From Tanytarsus gracilentus (taxonomy: Eukaryota; Arthropoda; Insecta; Diptera; Chironomidae): DNA of 64,000 nucleotides. The DNA lies in the NCBI GenBank assembly GCA_038502055.1, contig JAXRKN010000020.1:434001-498000 (forward strand). The letters run 5' to 3'. The notes beneath the pieces were generated by a model that worked only from the letters and a program-made list of their open reading frames with translations, ran no database searches and was not told where the DNA came from. Positions 1 through 10,057 of the stretch are shown here, piece by piece; positions within the stretch are counted from its first letter, which is position 1; each line of letters begins with the position of its first letter. The position numbers were made by a program, and so were the translations under genes.

Positions 1-849
1 AACTTTTACAGTCGTTGACAATGATGTACACTTACATTGTAATTGAGGAAAAATTACATTAAAAAAATTAATTAAATTTTCATATAAAATTCATGTAATT
101 TCCAAAATATAAAATTACATTTTATGCAATTTTTTGCAATTAATTATTCTGCATTAATTCCTAGCAAATATTTTGCCGTAAAAATATACTAATTTAATTA
201 GTAAAAATAATTGATGGTATATAAATTTTTACACTATTTGAGTTCATCTTCCTCCTTGGTAATTTTAAAAAACTCACAAATGATTTAAATAAAAAATCCA
301 AAAACCACTTTGTGAATATTTTTACAACTGAATCAAGTACTTCCAACTTATTTTATTTACCTTTCATTTCAACGAGCTCTTCCTTCATGATTATTTGTGA
401 TTTTACACTTTTTGTCAATTTATTCACTTTTAATTTTTTAACACCTATTTTTATAATTTTTTAAACTTTTTAAGAAATCATTTTCTTAATAATAATTTTC
501 CAAGTCCAAAGAAAGTTTTAAAGCTTTCAACAGTTTTGTGAGATTTTTCACTTTCACTCTAAATTATCTCGGTCCACTCCTTAAGCGCCAAGAACAGTGA
601 TCAAAAGTTATCTGCGTCTTTTTGCTAGCCGAAAATGAGTTTATATAGTCTTGAGGAAAAAATGTATTACATTTAAATTTTCATTTCTGAAGATGCGACG
701 ATAACCAACTAACTCAACTTTTTTAGTGGTTAATATCAAAGTTTATTGATCTCTGTATGGATTTTTATTGCCACAAATACCTCTAACGATTTTTATGTTC
801 TTCTATAGGAATATTATACAGATGCTAAACTGTGCAAAAAAAAGCAGAT

Positions 850-967
850 CAGATATGGACAATTACAAAAATTCCAGGATTTCTGTAAAAAAGTGAAGTT
901 AGTTACAGGAAATTATTCGTAAAGTGATGTAATTTTTTGGAAAATGCATGCAATTGTCCAACCCTGG
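850..967. mobile_element. MITE-like element, CAATTACA inverted-repeat family, copy 1
   Basis: The left end (850-867) reads cagatatggacaattaca and the right end (950-967) reads gcaattgtccaaccctgg. The right end reverse-complemented is a close match to the left, so the ~118-bp segment has imperfect terminal inverted repeats. It has no coding capacity. A second copy with the same ends lies at 51930-52086, and isolated ends are seen near 46470 and 52503. Its superfamily cannot be told from the ends alone. Confidence 0.5.
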
Positions 968-1924
968 CAAAAAATCTTGTTTGTATCTTATTAACATTTT
1001 TTTTAAAACAGAAAAGAAGAACGCGATTTAGATACAAACGATAATTTTTCAAGGTTACTCAAATAATTTTTATCGCTTATCAACACGGTTTTCGATTAAA
1101 TTCTCGTTTCTTGTTCAAAAAACCCAAAAATTTAGACACATTCAACAAAAATTTTTGTTCTTAAATTTGAAAAAAAAATCTTGCTGGTAAAATTTTAATT
1201 ATTTTTGTGTTTAATGCCAAAAATCTGCGGACAAAATGCTCAAAAAGACTAAAGTGAGAAGTCTTAAGAATCGAAAAATTTAAATGGAACAGACTGCATG
1301 TGTACATTTTTAATGCAAATCACAGAACATAGTTTAAAATATTTCAATTTTTTTTTGATGGCGTAATTCAAACAAAATAAAATCGACTGAGCTGAGCAAA
1401 AATAAAATTGAGAAGAATTTTTCTCTCTTTCAATTCATCGCGAGAGAAAAATTGTGTGCGTTCGAAAAATATTTTTTCATATTCTTACTCCGTAAACGAA
1501 CCTTGAAGAAACTAGTCTCGAATTTAATCAAGCTTAAAAATATCGTAAAAAAAATTTTTGTGCCTTTAAACTTTTATAAAATGTATGACAGTTAAAATTT
1601 TGTGAATTTTGTAAAAAAATTAAACAATTCACTAAAATAATGTAATTGGAAAAATATTATTTCAGTTACAAAAATATTTCATCATAGCCGGCAATCGAAA
1701 AGTCATCATCACGCGCTGCACTAACATACATAGCTTTTGGCCTTGGTGTGAGAATGTGAGTATGAAGTGGAATTTAAAAGTTTCAAACCTCGAGAAGTGG
1801 ATCAAGATATTTCGAAGAAAGAAGACTTTTAAAAAATTATTTTCTTCTTTCAAATAAATTTTTCTTATTTTTCACAGCTATAAATTCTCATTTAATATTT
1901 TTTATAGTCTGACAGTTATCGAAA

Positions 1925-2160
1925 ACCGCTAATTTTGTTGTCAAGCAATTTTGTGCTACCCACACATTTTTGAGTCATAACCAAAGATTAAAAAAATCCG
2001 CACAAAAAAGAAGAAGAAAATCGAATAACGTTGGCTGTGTGGACTTATAAGTGTGAGATTAAAATTTGTTTGTATTTAATGCGATAAACAGCTGTTTTTC
2101 TTTCCCAAAAATATAGGTCAGGAAATATTTCAAGGACGTTGAAAAGATTTCAAATTGGTG
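1925..2160 (+). promoter_or_regulatory. Leader/5' UTR region conserved between the two NACHT genes
   Basis: This stretch matches the reverse complement of 45195-45430, which lies upstream of the second NACHT gene. Shared segments include cccacacattttt, acagctgtttttctttccc and aatatttcaaggacgttgaa. Both copies carry a candidate 5' UTR intron: here GT at 2051 and AG ending at 2116 (66 bp), followed by gtcag in both genes. A second very short candidate intron, 2158-2203, ends at ttaaacag, which is also present in front of the other gene's ATG. I infer a common transcribed leader. The start of transcription is not identified. Confidence 0.55.
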
Positions 2161-2220
2161 AACAAATAAATTCTTAGACCTAAATTTTAAAATCTTTAAA
2201 CAGATTAAAAAGGTAAAAAA

Positions 2221-5200
2221 ATGGAAGACGACTGCAGTCCACCCTCAAAAATTCGTAAGCTGAACCAAGAAACTTTTAGTGAGGATTTAAAACTCAAAAT
2301 TAATTGCAATAAATTTTTTGAAATAACTTCAACTAATTTTAATTCAGTAAATGAGGACGTAACTATTTTGGAATTTAAACATGAAAATTTATTTATTTCT
2401 TTAAACATTAAAAACTTTCAAAATGTTTTCTGGGTTTTCATTTTAGTTAAAAATGAAAGTTCAAAAATATTTAACGCAATTGAGGAAAAGTTGTGCAACT
2501 TAAAGCATGAAGTTTTTATTCAAGTCTTTATCGAGTCATCAAAAACGTTTAAAGTTTATCAATATTTAGAAAAATTTGAAGAAGTTAGAGATGAAGATAA
2601 TTTTGACGCGTTCGCTAAATTTGTTAAAAATCAAAAAATTTCTCTCTTTGATTTAAAAATTTCACATTTTTCAGAATTTTTAAGTTTGACTAAAAATGTT
2701 GAAAATTCTTTAATTGAAGAAGCGATAAAATCAGAAAATGAAAATTTAATTAAGTTGTTAATGAATTTTTCAGCACAAACTAGTTGTGATTTACTGATTG
2801 AAGCACTTAAAATTAAGAAAATAGAAAAAGTGATTTTAATTTTAAGCAACTTTGACACTTCAGACATGACTGATGAAGTTTTAGCAAAAATTTATGAAAA
2901 TGAAATGATCGAAGAACTTTTACTAAGAATTGTCGATCAAAATTGCATAAAAGCTCTCAAAGCTTTACTCAAAAATTCTTCATTTTTTGCTGACTATTTT
3001 GGCTTCACAAAATGGAACGAGATGAGAGAAAAAAGTGTTAAGAAAAAATATTTTGCACTTTTATTTGAGCTTCAAAGAGTCGAAGACAAATTTTATACTC
3101 AATTTAACAAAGAAAGTTCTCTGAAATCATTTCATCAAAAAATTGAAAATGGAAATTTGGAAGAGGTTAAAAAGTTTGTTGAAGAATATCCAGAGTTTAA
3201 ATTTTGCGCTGACGAAAATCAAATGTCGGCACTCGATAAATCTATTGACCAAGCTGAAAAATCAATCGAAGCTGAAAAGAACAGAATTTATTCGTTTTTA
3301 CTGTCTAAAGGATTTTCAAGCCACGACCAAAATCAAGTCGACATAAATATTTCAAAATTATCTCCAGAAGTTCAAAAGCAAATCCAACAAAATTACAAAA
3401 TTAATTCTTGTTTACTTTCTGAAGGATTTTTAAGCCACGGCCAAAATCAACTCGACATAAATATTTCAAAATTATCTCCAGAAGTTCAAAAGCAAATCCA
3501 ACAAAATTACAAAATTTATTCTTTTTTACTTTCTGAAGGATTTTTAAGCCACGATCAAAATCAACTCGACATAAAAATTTCAAAATTATTCCCAGTTCTT
3601 CAAAAGCAAATCCAACAAAATAATTTAAAATATTTAAAACCAAGTCCACAAAATTTCATAAATATTTTATGCACACAGTGCGAAATTTTCGGTTTATCAG
3701 ACGAAAGCGATCACGCAGAAATTCGCGAAATGATAATAAAATTAAGTGAAAATTCAGAACTTCGACCGTTACTTGAGAGAGCGGCAGAGACAGACCTGAA
3801 AAATGTTGTTGACTTTAGGAATAAAAGTGTTAAATTTGTTGATCCATTGAGTGATGAAAAAACAACGGGAATTGCATATCATAAAAAAGGTTTAAACTTT
3901 ATCGCTGCAGATGAGGGGAAAAACGAACGTTACGGGACTTTTATTCACGAAATAACGCATTTAATTTTATTCCTAATTTATGACAACGATTGCTTGCCTT
4001 ACTGTAAGGGTGACACAGTGAGGGAAAATTTGTGGAATGAAATATTTAAAAAAACATTTCAAACTTATAAAAAAAACAGCAAAACAGATCCAATAATTTT
4101 TTTTGCTTTTAAATCGTATTCTCACCCAAAAACAAAGAGACTTGAATTGGCCGTTCGAGTGAATCACATTTTAGCGCGTTACATAAATGACCAAACAAAA
4201 ATTAACGAAATTCAATCGCAATATCCTGAAATATTTGATTTCAATCAAAAAGTCATCGACGATTTAAAAATTCCAAATGTTTACAATTTAATTTCATTAA
4301 ATAATAATTTTGGAGTTCTAAAGAGGGTTCAAGAATCCCATCTGCAGGTTGAAGTTAAAGAAGCGACAAATTTATTGAAAATTAAAGAACAATTTATAAT
4401 TTTCACCTCAAACGTTCCTCAATTGACTTTTTCGAGAATTTTTCAAGAAATTTTCGTTGAATCTGAAAATAAATTAAATTTAAGGGTAAAAAATATTTTT
4501 TTGGACCCTCAAAGACTCGATCAAGAACATTTGAGAAAAATATTTTTAAATTTTCTGGAGAAAAATAAAATCGAGAGAATTTTTGTTGAACTAAAAAATT
4601 TAAGAGATGAAAATTTAAGTTTTTTCGAGAAATTTGAGAATATTCTTAAAATTATTTTCATTTGCGATGACGATGAGAAAATTTGTGGAAATTTTGAGAA
4701 AATGAAAAAAGAAGAAATCGCTCATGAATGGTTTGAATTAACTGAAAAATCCAAAGAATTAATTTTAGAGTCAAAAATTGATTTTCAGGGAAAGTTCGTG
4801 AGCCTCAAAAATTGTTTGAAGAAAACTGACAAAATTAACAGCAAAATCCTTAAATTTTTATGCAAAGAAGAAATAAAAATTAACTGCAAAATTGTAAAAG
4901 TTGAACTTAAAAGTTTCATCACAAGAAAAATTGAAAAGAAAATCAAAAGGTTAGAAAATAAAATGAAAAATGAAATTTTTCAAGAAATTAATAAGCATAA
5001 AAAAATGTTCGAGGGCGAAAAATTTGAATATCAAGAATTTTTCTTTGAAAGTTTTATGGAAAGCGTTTTTAATAATTTAATTGTGTTACTTTCCGACATG
5101 GCGGGAAGCGGAAAAACTTCTGCGCTGTGGAAATTTTATGAAATTTTCCTCGCGCAATTTCCCGATTTTTGGATAATTTTTATAAGTCTCAAAGACCACG

Positions 5201-8200
5201 TTGAAGAACTTTCTAAAAGTGTTGGTGAAAGTTTTTTAGAGTTCATGATTAAAATTTTAAATCTCAATCCGCTCGAGACTGAAATTTTCACTCAAAAATT
5301 CGCAAAAGGTGAAGTGAAAATTCTTTTCGATGCTTTCGACGAAATTTCACCAAAGTGCAAAGATGAAACTTTAAAACTTTTCAAACTTTTTAAAGCGCAA
5401 GAAAAAAATCAAATTTGGATCACGACTCGAACACACTTAGAGCATGACCTAGAAAGTGGACTCGAAGTTTTAGCTCACAGACTCAAAATTTTAGACGAAA
5501 GCGAGCAAATTAAATTTTTAAAAGAAATTTGGAAAAATTCACATGAAAGTGAAAAAATTATTGAAGAATGCGCGGAAAAATTGGTTCGAAAAATTTCTGA
5601 GATGATTTTATCAAATCCGAGTGTCATTGGTCTTCCTTTAATTGTTGAAGGACTTGCAAAATATTTTGCAACAAAAATTGGTAAAAACTTTAATAAAATC
5701 ATCGAAAATTTAAATATTTTTGATGTTTACGAAAAAATAATTATTGAAGCGAGTTTTGAAATTTTAAGCTATAAATTTCCTGAAAAGTTCAAAGAACATT
5801 TAAATAAATCTGATAGCATTTTAAATGTCCATCAATATCTGGCGATTGTTCATCTTTTTGATGAAAATTTAGCTGAAAATTTAAATTTAAATTACGACGA
5901 AGACGAATGGACGTTGGAAGAAATTTCACGCGGTGGAATTGTAAAATATGAAAAAGATCTAAAAGTTCAATTTAATCACGGAACTTACGCTGAATTTTTA
6001 ATCGCGACGGTCATGATAAAAATCATAAAAACATCTAAAAAACCAAATAAATTTCAGCTTGAACTTTTCAATAAAATTTTAAGTGAAGAAAATTTTCAAA
6101 TCACTCGAATGTTTTTAGATGAAATGCTTGAAAGTTTAAATGAAAAGAAATTTTTTGATTTTTTCATTAAAATCGTTGAATTTTCAACTTTTCGCTTTAT
6201 TGCTCAAGAAGGACTTTTAAATATTTTTGAGATAATTTTTAATCGAGTGAAAATTTCTAAAATTGAAATTTATAAAAATCTTTTTGAGACTGAAGATGAA
6301 AAATTAAAGAAAACAATTTTCATGGAAATTTTACCAAATATTAAAATTGCTGAAAACTTTGAGAAAATTTCAAATGAAATTTCTAAGTTTTATGGTAAAA
6401 AAGTTTTCGATGATTTTTTGCTTCGGGCTGACGCTGATGGCAACACAATTTTACATTTAATGACAGGTGAAAAAGTTAAGACTGAAATTTTTTATTTATT
6501 TAGTGAAAAATTTCTCAAAGCGACAAAATTAGAAAAACTTATTTTCAAGACAAATAGGAAGCAAGAAACTTTTTTGCATGTCTGCATTTTTAATTATGAA
6601 AAAAATTTTGATAAACTTGAAAAAGTTTTTAATTTTGTTTCGGAAAATTTAAAGATGGAGGAACAAAAAAAATTAATTAAAATTAAAAATGTGGAAGGCA
6701 AAAATATTTTATACTTGGCGACGTATCAGGAAAAACAAGCTTCAATTTTTATTTTTGATTTTGTTCTTAAACTTTTTGATAAAAAGGAACGTGAAGAATT
6801 AATTAAAGAAGTTGACAAGACCGATGACACTATTTTGCATTTTGCTGCTCTGGATTCAAGATCAGAGGAAATTTTTGAAATTTTATGGCTTAAAATTTCT
6901 AAGAATGTTGAAAATATAAAAGAATTTTTCATGCAAAAAGGAAAACTCGATCGAAATATTTTGCAACAATCGGCATTTAACGAACATGATCCGAAAATTT
7001 TTAAATATGTTTTCAACTTAGCGAAAGACATTTGTGGAAGTGAAAAAGAATTAACTTTAGAGAAAAATTCTGACGGTTTTAATTTGTTAACTTTGGCCGC
7101 AGCTTTTTCTAAGAAACCAAATTTAGAATTTTTATTTGAGAAAATTTTGGATATTTTTGGTGAAAAAGAGATGAAAAATCTTTTAAAGACAACGAAAGGA
7201 TTTAAAGAGAGAAATTTACTGAGTTTAGCTGCAAGTCATAATAAAAATAAAAACTCGATTGAATTTTTGTGGAAAACTTTTAAGGAAAATTTAACTCGAG
7301 AAGAAATTTTTGAACTTTTAAATGAAAAAGATGAAGATGGTGACAACATTTTACATCTTGCCGCCCAATTTGCAGAGTCACTTCAAAATCTTAAATTTAT
7401 TTGGTTGAAAATTTCTGAAAGTGTTGAAAATCCGAAAGAATTTTTCATGCAAAAAGAAAATTTTGATCGCAATGTTTTACAACAATCGACATTAAATGAA
7501 AATGATCCGAAAATTTTTGAATTTATGTACGATTTAGCAAAAGATTTTTGGGAAAATAAAAAAGATTTAATTTTAGAGAAAAATTCAGATAATTCGAATT
7601 TGTTAACTTTGGCTACAATTTTTGCATCGAAATTAAATTTAGAATTTTTATTTGAGAAAATTTTGGACATTTTTGGTGAAAATGAGATGAAAAATCTTTT
7701 AAGGACCACAAAAGGATTTAACGAAAGAAATTTACTGAGTTTAGCGGCAAGTTATAATAAAAATAAAAACGCTATCGAATTTTTTTGGGAAACTTTTGAA
7801 GAAAATTTGAGTCGGGAAGGAATTTTGGAAATGTTAAATGAAAATGAGGACAATATTTTACATCATGCTGCTCAATTTGCAAGTTCAACTGAAAATTTTG
7901 AATTTTTATGGCTTAAAATTTCAAAAATTGTTGAAAATCCCAAGGAATTTTTCATGCAAAAGGGAAAATTGGATCGAAATGTTTTGCACAAATCGACACA
8001 AAATGAAAACGATCCTAAAATTTTTAATTTTGTTTTTAAATTAGCAGAAACATTTTGTGAAAATGAAAAAGAATTAAAAAATTTAATTCTAGAAAAAAAT
8101 TCAAAAAATGAAAATTTTATAACTTTGGCCGCAAGTTTCGCATCAAAATCAAATTTGGAAGTTTTATTTACGAAAATTTTAGTAATTTTTGATGAAAATG

Positions 8201-9378
8201 AAATGAAAAATCTTTTGACGTCATTAAAAGGATTTAAAGAAAGAAATTTATTGAGTTTGGCTGTGACTCAAAATAAAAATAAACCCTCGATCCAATTTTT
8301 GTGGGAAACTTTTGAGGAAAATTTAAGTCATGATGAAATTTTAAATGAAGTTGATGAAGATGGTGACAACATTTTATATCTGGCTGCTCAATTAACAGAA
8401 TCAAAAGACATTTTTGAATTTTTGTGGCTTAAAATTTCTGAAAATGTTGAAAATCCTAAAGAATTTTTCATGCAGACAGCAAATTTTGATCGAAATATTT
8501 TGCAACTTTCAATTTTTAATGAAAATGATTCAAATATTTTTCAATTTGTTTTCAACCTGGCGAAAAGTTTTTGCGAAAATGAGAAAGAATTAAAAAATTT
8601 AATTCTAAAGAAAAATTCAGAAAATCATAATTTGATAACTTTGGCCGCAGCTTTTGCACCAAAATCAAATTTAGAATTTTTATTTGAGAAAATTATGGAA
8701 ATTTTTGGTGAAAATGAAACGAAAAATCTTTTAAAGACCACAAGAGAGTTTGAAAGAAATTTATTGAGTTTAGCTGCAGATAATAAAAATAAAGACTCGG
8801 TAGAATTTTTGTGGAAAATTTATGAGAAAAATTTGAGTGAAAATGAAATTTTTGAACTCTTAAAAGAAAAAGATGAGAATGGTGACAATATTTTACTGAC
8901 TGCTGCAAAATTTGTAGAATCGGAAGACATTTTTGAGTTTTTGTGGGAAAAAATTTTTGAAATTCAATTTTTCGACTTAAAAGATTTCATTTACGAATGC
9001 AATGAAGATGGTGGAAATTTTCTTCATTGTCTCGCTCAACATGGTTCAGTTTCGAACCTTGAGTTTGCAATTGAAAAATTAAAAGAAAATCTTTCAGAAG
9101 AAGACTTTAAAAATTTCTTAACAAAGAAAAACGAAAAGTTTCAATTAAATCTTTTGCATTGCGCTGCACTTAAAAACTCAAACTTAGATTCAGTAAAATT
9201 TATCTGTCAAACGATTGAAAACTTTTTGGGGAAAATTGAACTTAAAAAAATGTTGAATGAAGGCGAAATCAACGATAATCTTCCACTTCATCTCGCCATT
9301 GAATTTAACACCTCTGATATTTCAACATTTATCTCAACAATTTACGAAGAGCACTTAGACCAAACTTTGCAGACATAA
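2221..9378 (+). CDS. Giant intronless HExxH-NACHT-ankyrin protein (copy A, 2385 aa)
   Basis: One uninterrupted reading frame. Residues ~1-330 are a diverged N-terminus with helical pairs that look ankyrin-like. A 38-residue unit is repeated three times at ~356-470. A zinc-peptidase-like module follows: HEITH at 576-580 in the context YGTFIHEITH, then NDCLPYC, a conserved E at 602, and a second candidate metal ligand E642 in ELAVRVNH. A NACHT/STAND NTPase comes next: Walker A DMAGSGKTS (959-967), Walker B ILFDAFDE (1034-1041) and the TTR motif at 1068-1070. From ~1390 to the end are ankyrin-like repeats (NILHLAA, NLLSLAA) organised in ~171-residue blocks. There is no signal peptide or membrane segment, so it is probably intracellular. 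By architecture it resembles NLR-type sensors, which are not generally known from flies. No function is assigned. It is paralogous to the gene at 37569-44741. The coding sequence is very AT-rich compared with FAS in the same window. Confidence 0.85.
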   Translation: MEDDCSPPSKIRKLNQETFSEDLKLKINCNKFFEITSTNFNSVNEDVTILEFKHENLFISLNIKNFQNVFWVFILVKNESSKIFNAIEEKLCNLKHEVFIQVFIESSKTFKVYQYLEKFEEVRDEDNFDAFAKFVKNQKISLFDLKISHFSEFLSLTKNVENSLIEEAIKSENENLIKLLMNFSAQTSCDLLIEALKIKKIEKVILILSNFDTSDMTDEVLAKIYENEMIEELLLRIVDQNCIKALKALLKNSSFFADYFGFTKWNEMREKSVKKKYFALLFELQRVEDKFYTQFNKESSLKSFHQKIENGNLEEVKKFVEEYPEFKFCADENQMSALDKSIDQAEKSIEAEKNRIYSFLLSKGFSSHDQNQVDINISKLSPEVQKQIQQNYKINSCLLSEGFLSHGQNQLDINISKLSPEVQKQIQQNYKIYSFLLSEGFLSHDQNQLDIKISKLFPVLQKQIQQNNLKYLKPSPQNFINILCTQCEIFGLSDESDHAEIREMIIKLSENSELRPLLERAAETDLKNVVDFRNKSVKFVDPLSDEKTTGIAYHKKGLNFIAADEGKNERYGTFIHEITHLILFLIYDNDCLPYCKGDTVRENLWNEIFKKTFQTYKKNSKTDPIIFFAFKSYSHPKTKRLELAVRVNHILARYINDQTKINEIQSQYPEIFDFNQKVIDDLKIPNVYNLISLNNNFGVLKRVQESHLQVEVKEATNLLKIKEQFIIFTSNVPQLTFSRIFQEIFVESENKLNLRVKNIFLDPQRLDQEHLRKIFLNFLEKNKIERIFVELKNLRDENLSFFEKFENILKIIFICDDDEKICGNFEKMKKEEIAHEWFELTEKSKELILESKIDFQGKFVSLKNCLKKTDKINSKILKFLCKEEIKINCKIVKVELKSFITRKIEKKIKRLENKMKNEIFQEINKHKKMFEGEKFEYQEFFFESFMESVFNNLIVLLSDMAGSGKTSALWKFYEIFLAQFPDFWIIFISLKDHVEELSKSVGESFLEFMIKILNLNPLETEIFTQKFAKGEVKILFDAFDEISPKCKDETLKLFKLFKAQEKNQIWITTRTHLEHDLESGLEVLAHRLKILDESEQIKFLKEIWKNSHESEKIIEECAEKLVRKISEMILSNPSVIGLPLIVEGLAKYFATKIGKNFNKIIENLNIFDVYEKIIIEASFEILSYKFPEKFKEHLNKSDSILNVHQYLAIVHLFDENLAENLNLNYDEDEWTLEEISRGGIVKYEKDLKVQFNHGTYAEFLIATVMIKIIKTSKKPNKFQLELFNKILSEENFQITRMFLDEMLESLNEKKFFDFFIKIVEFSTFRFIAQEGLLNIFEIIFNRVKISKIEIYKNLFETEDEKLKKTIFMEILPNIKIAENFEKISNEISKFYGKKVFDDFLLRADADGNTILHLMTGEKVKTEIFYLFSEKFLKATKLEKLIFKTNRKQETFLHVCIFNYEKNFDKLEKVFNFVSENLKMEEQKKLIKIKNVEGKNILYLATYQEKQASIFIFDFVLKLFDKKEREELIKEVDKTDDTILHFAALDSRSEEIFEILWLKISKNVENIKEFFMQKGKLDRNILQQSAFNEHDPKIFKYVFNLAKDICGSEKELTLEKNSDGFNLLTLAAAFSKKPNLEFLFEKILDIFGEKEMKNLLKTTKGFKERNLLSLAASHNKNKNSIEFLWKTFKENLTREEIFELLNEKDEDGDNILHLAAQFAESLQNLKFIWLKISESVENPKEFFMQKENFDRNVLQQSTLNENDPKIFEFMYDLAKDFWENKKDLILEKNSDNSNLLTLATIFASKLNLEFLFEKILDIFGENEMKNLLRTTKGFNERNLLSLAASYNKNKNAIEFFWETFEENLSREGILEMLNENEDNILHHAAQFASSTENFEFLWLKISKIVENPKEFFMQKGKLDRNVLHKSTQNENDPKIFNFVFKLAETFCENEKELKNLILEKNSKNENFITLAASFASKSNLEVLFTKILVIFDENEMKNLLTSLKGFKERNLLSLAVTQNKNKPSIQFLWETFEENLSHDEILNEVDEDGDNILYLAAQLTESKDIFEFLWLKISENVENPKEFFMQTANFDRNILQLSIFNENDSNIFQFVFNLAKSFCENEKELKNLILKKNSENHNLITLAAAFAPKSNLEFLFEKIMEIFGENETKNLLKTTREFERNLLSLAADNKNKDSVEFLWKIYEKNLSENEIFELLKEKDENGDNILLTAAKFVESEDIFEFLWEKIFEIQFFDLKDFIYECNEDGGNFLHCLAQHGSVSNLEFAIEKLKENLSEEDFKNFLTKKNEKFQLNLLHCAALKNSNLDSVKFICQTIENFLGKIELKKMLNEGEINDNLPLHLAIEFNTSDISTFISTIYEEHLDQTLQT
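3287..3628 (+). repeat. In-frame triplication, 114-bp unit, inside NACHT gene A
   Basis: The landmark ggattt...aagccacg recurs at 3311, 3425 and 3539, an exact 114-bp period. Each unit encodes 38 residues (LLSEGFLSHDQNQLDI...). The paralog has a single equivalent (YSFLLSESFLASNENKLDEK), so the expansion belongs to this copy. The near identity of units 2 and 3 indicates it is recent. Confidence 0.85.
6840..8990 (+). repeat. Higher-order ~512-bp tandem blocks of ankyrin-like repeats (gene A)
   Basis: The landmark ttcatgca, encoding FFMQ, recurs at about 6930, 7445, 7952 and 8466, giving periods of about 507-516 bp (~171 residues). Each block contains five ankyrin-like units: NILH-AA, NILQQS, NLLTLAA, a LEFLFEKIL...MKNLL stretch, and NLLSLAA. 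A fifth, divergent block follows and lacks FFMQ. The same block structure occurs in the paralog. Confidence 0.8.
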
Positions 9379-10057
9379 AATCGTTTCAGAAAATTCAAAG
9401 CTGTATAAAAGCTTCAGAACTAAGAGTTAAAAATTTAAAAAAACAGAAAATGATAAAGTTATTTTGAATTCAATTAGAAAAGTAAAAAATTTAAATATTA
9501 TAATGTGTTAATTGTTAAAATTATTGTATTTATTATTTTTAATAATTATTTAACTGTAAAATAAAAAAATATTTTTATTTTTAAGCTAGTTGCACACAAA
9601 TTTTTTATTTTTTCCCATCTCACATTTCTGAGTTATCGCAATTTTTATTGTATGAAAATTTCTGCGATTTTTTGAATTTTAGATGTTTATTTCTGCAGGT
9701 AGAAAAAAGTATTTAAAGTATTAAAGAAAATTATTTATTTATTTATTTTCAAATCTTCCTCCTTGAATTTTACTTCACAAAGCCGTCATTAAATTTAAAA
9801 TCACAAAGCAAAATCAATTCAAAGTGTTAGGTCGAAGAAAAAATTATTTTAAATCTCTGAAAATTTAAAAAAAATCGATTTAATTAATTAATAAGTCCAA
9901 CTTTATAGGATTAAAATCCTAAATTTTAACTCATTTGTTGAAATTAAAAGAAAGTGCTTTAAAAAAAATTGAAATCAACAAAAAAATCTTTTTTAATTTG
10001 CTGTTTGAAAAAAGACTTAATTATCAAAAAAATAAATAAATATCACAAAACAGAATA
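9379..10057. other. Intergenic spacer and 3' end of NACHT gene A
   Basis: AT-rich, no exon recognised. AATAAA polyadenylation-type signals occur at about 9559 and nearby, downstream of the stop codon of the NACHT gene. Presumably the right part carries the SLC6 promoter, but no TATA or initiator is clear. Confidence 0.5.

Larger units (their letters stand above)
1..2220. other. AT-rich intergenic region upstream of the first NACHT gene
   Basis: No convincing coding exon is seen. The stretch is AT-rich, with stop codons frequent in all frames. It holds a MITE-like element at 850-967 and, at its right end (1925-2160), the leader region shared with the paralogous NACHT gene at 37.6-44.7 kb; both have their own entries. 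The first 150 bases contain several copies of TTACATTGTAATT-like sequence resembling the ends of the same MITE family and may be a decayed copy. Confidence 0.6.

Noticed and set aside
1662..1853. Minus-strand 63-residue frame in the upstream spacer
   Set aside because: No recognisable domain, low-complexity composition, and no promoter or splice support.
2221..9378. Bacterial (symbiont) contamination as the source of the NACHT-ankyrin genes
   Set aside because: The genes lie in one contig between intron-containing insect genes, occur twice with leaders that look spliced, and show no bacterial operon context. Old horizontal transfer is not excluded.
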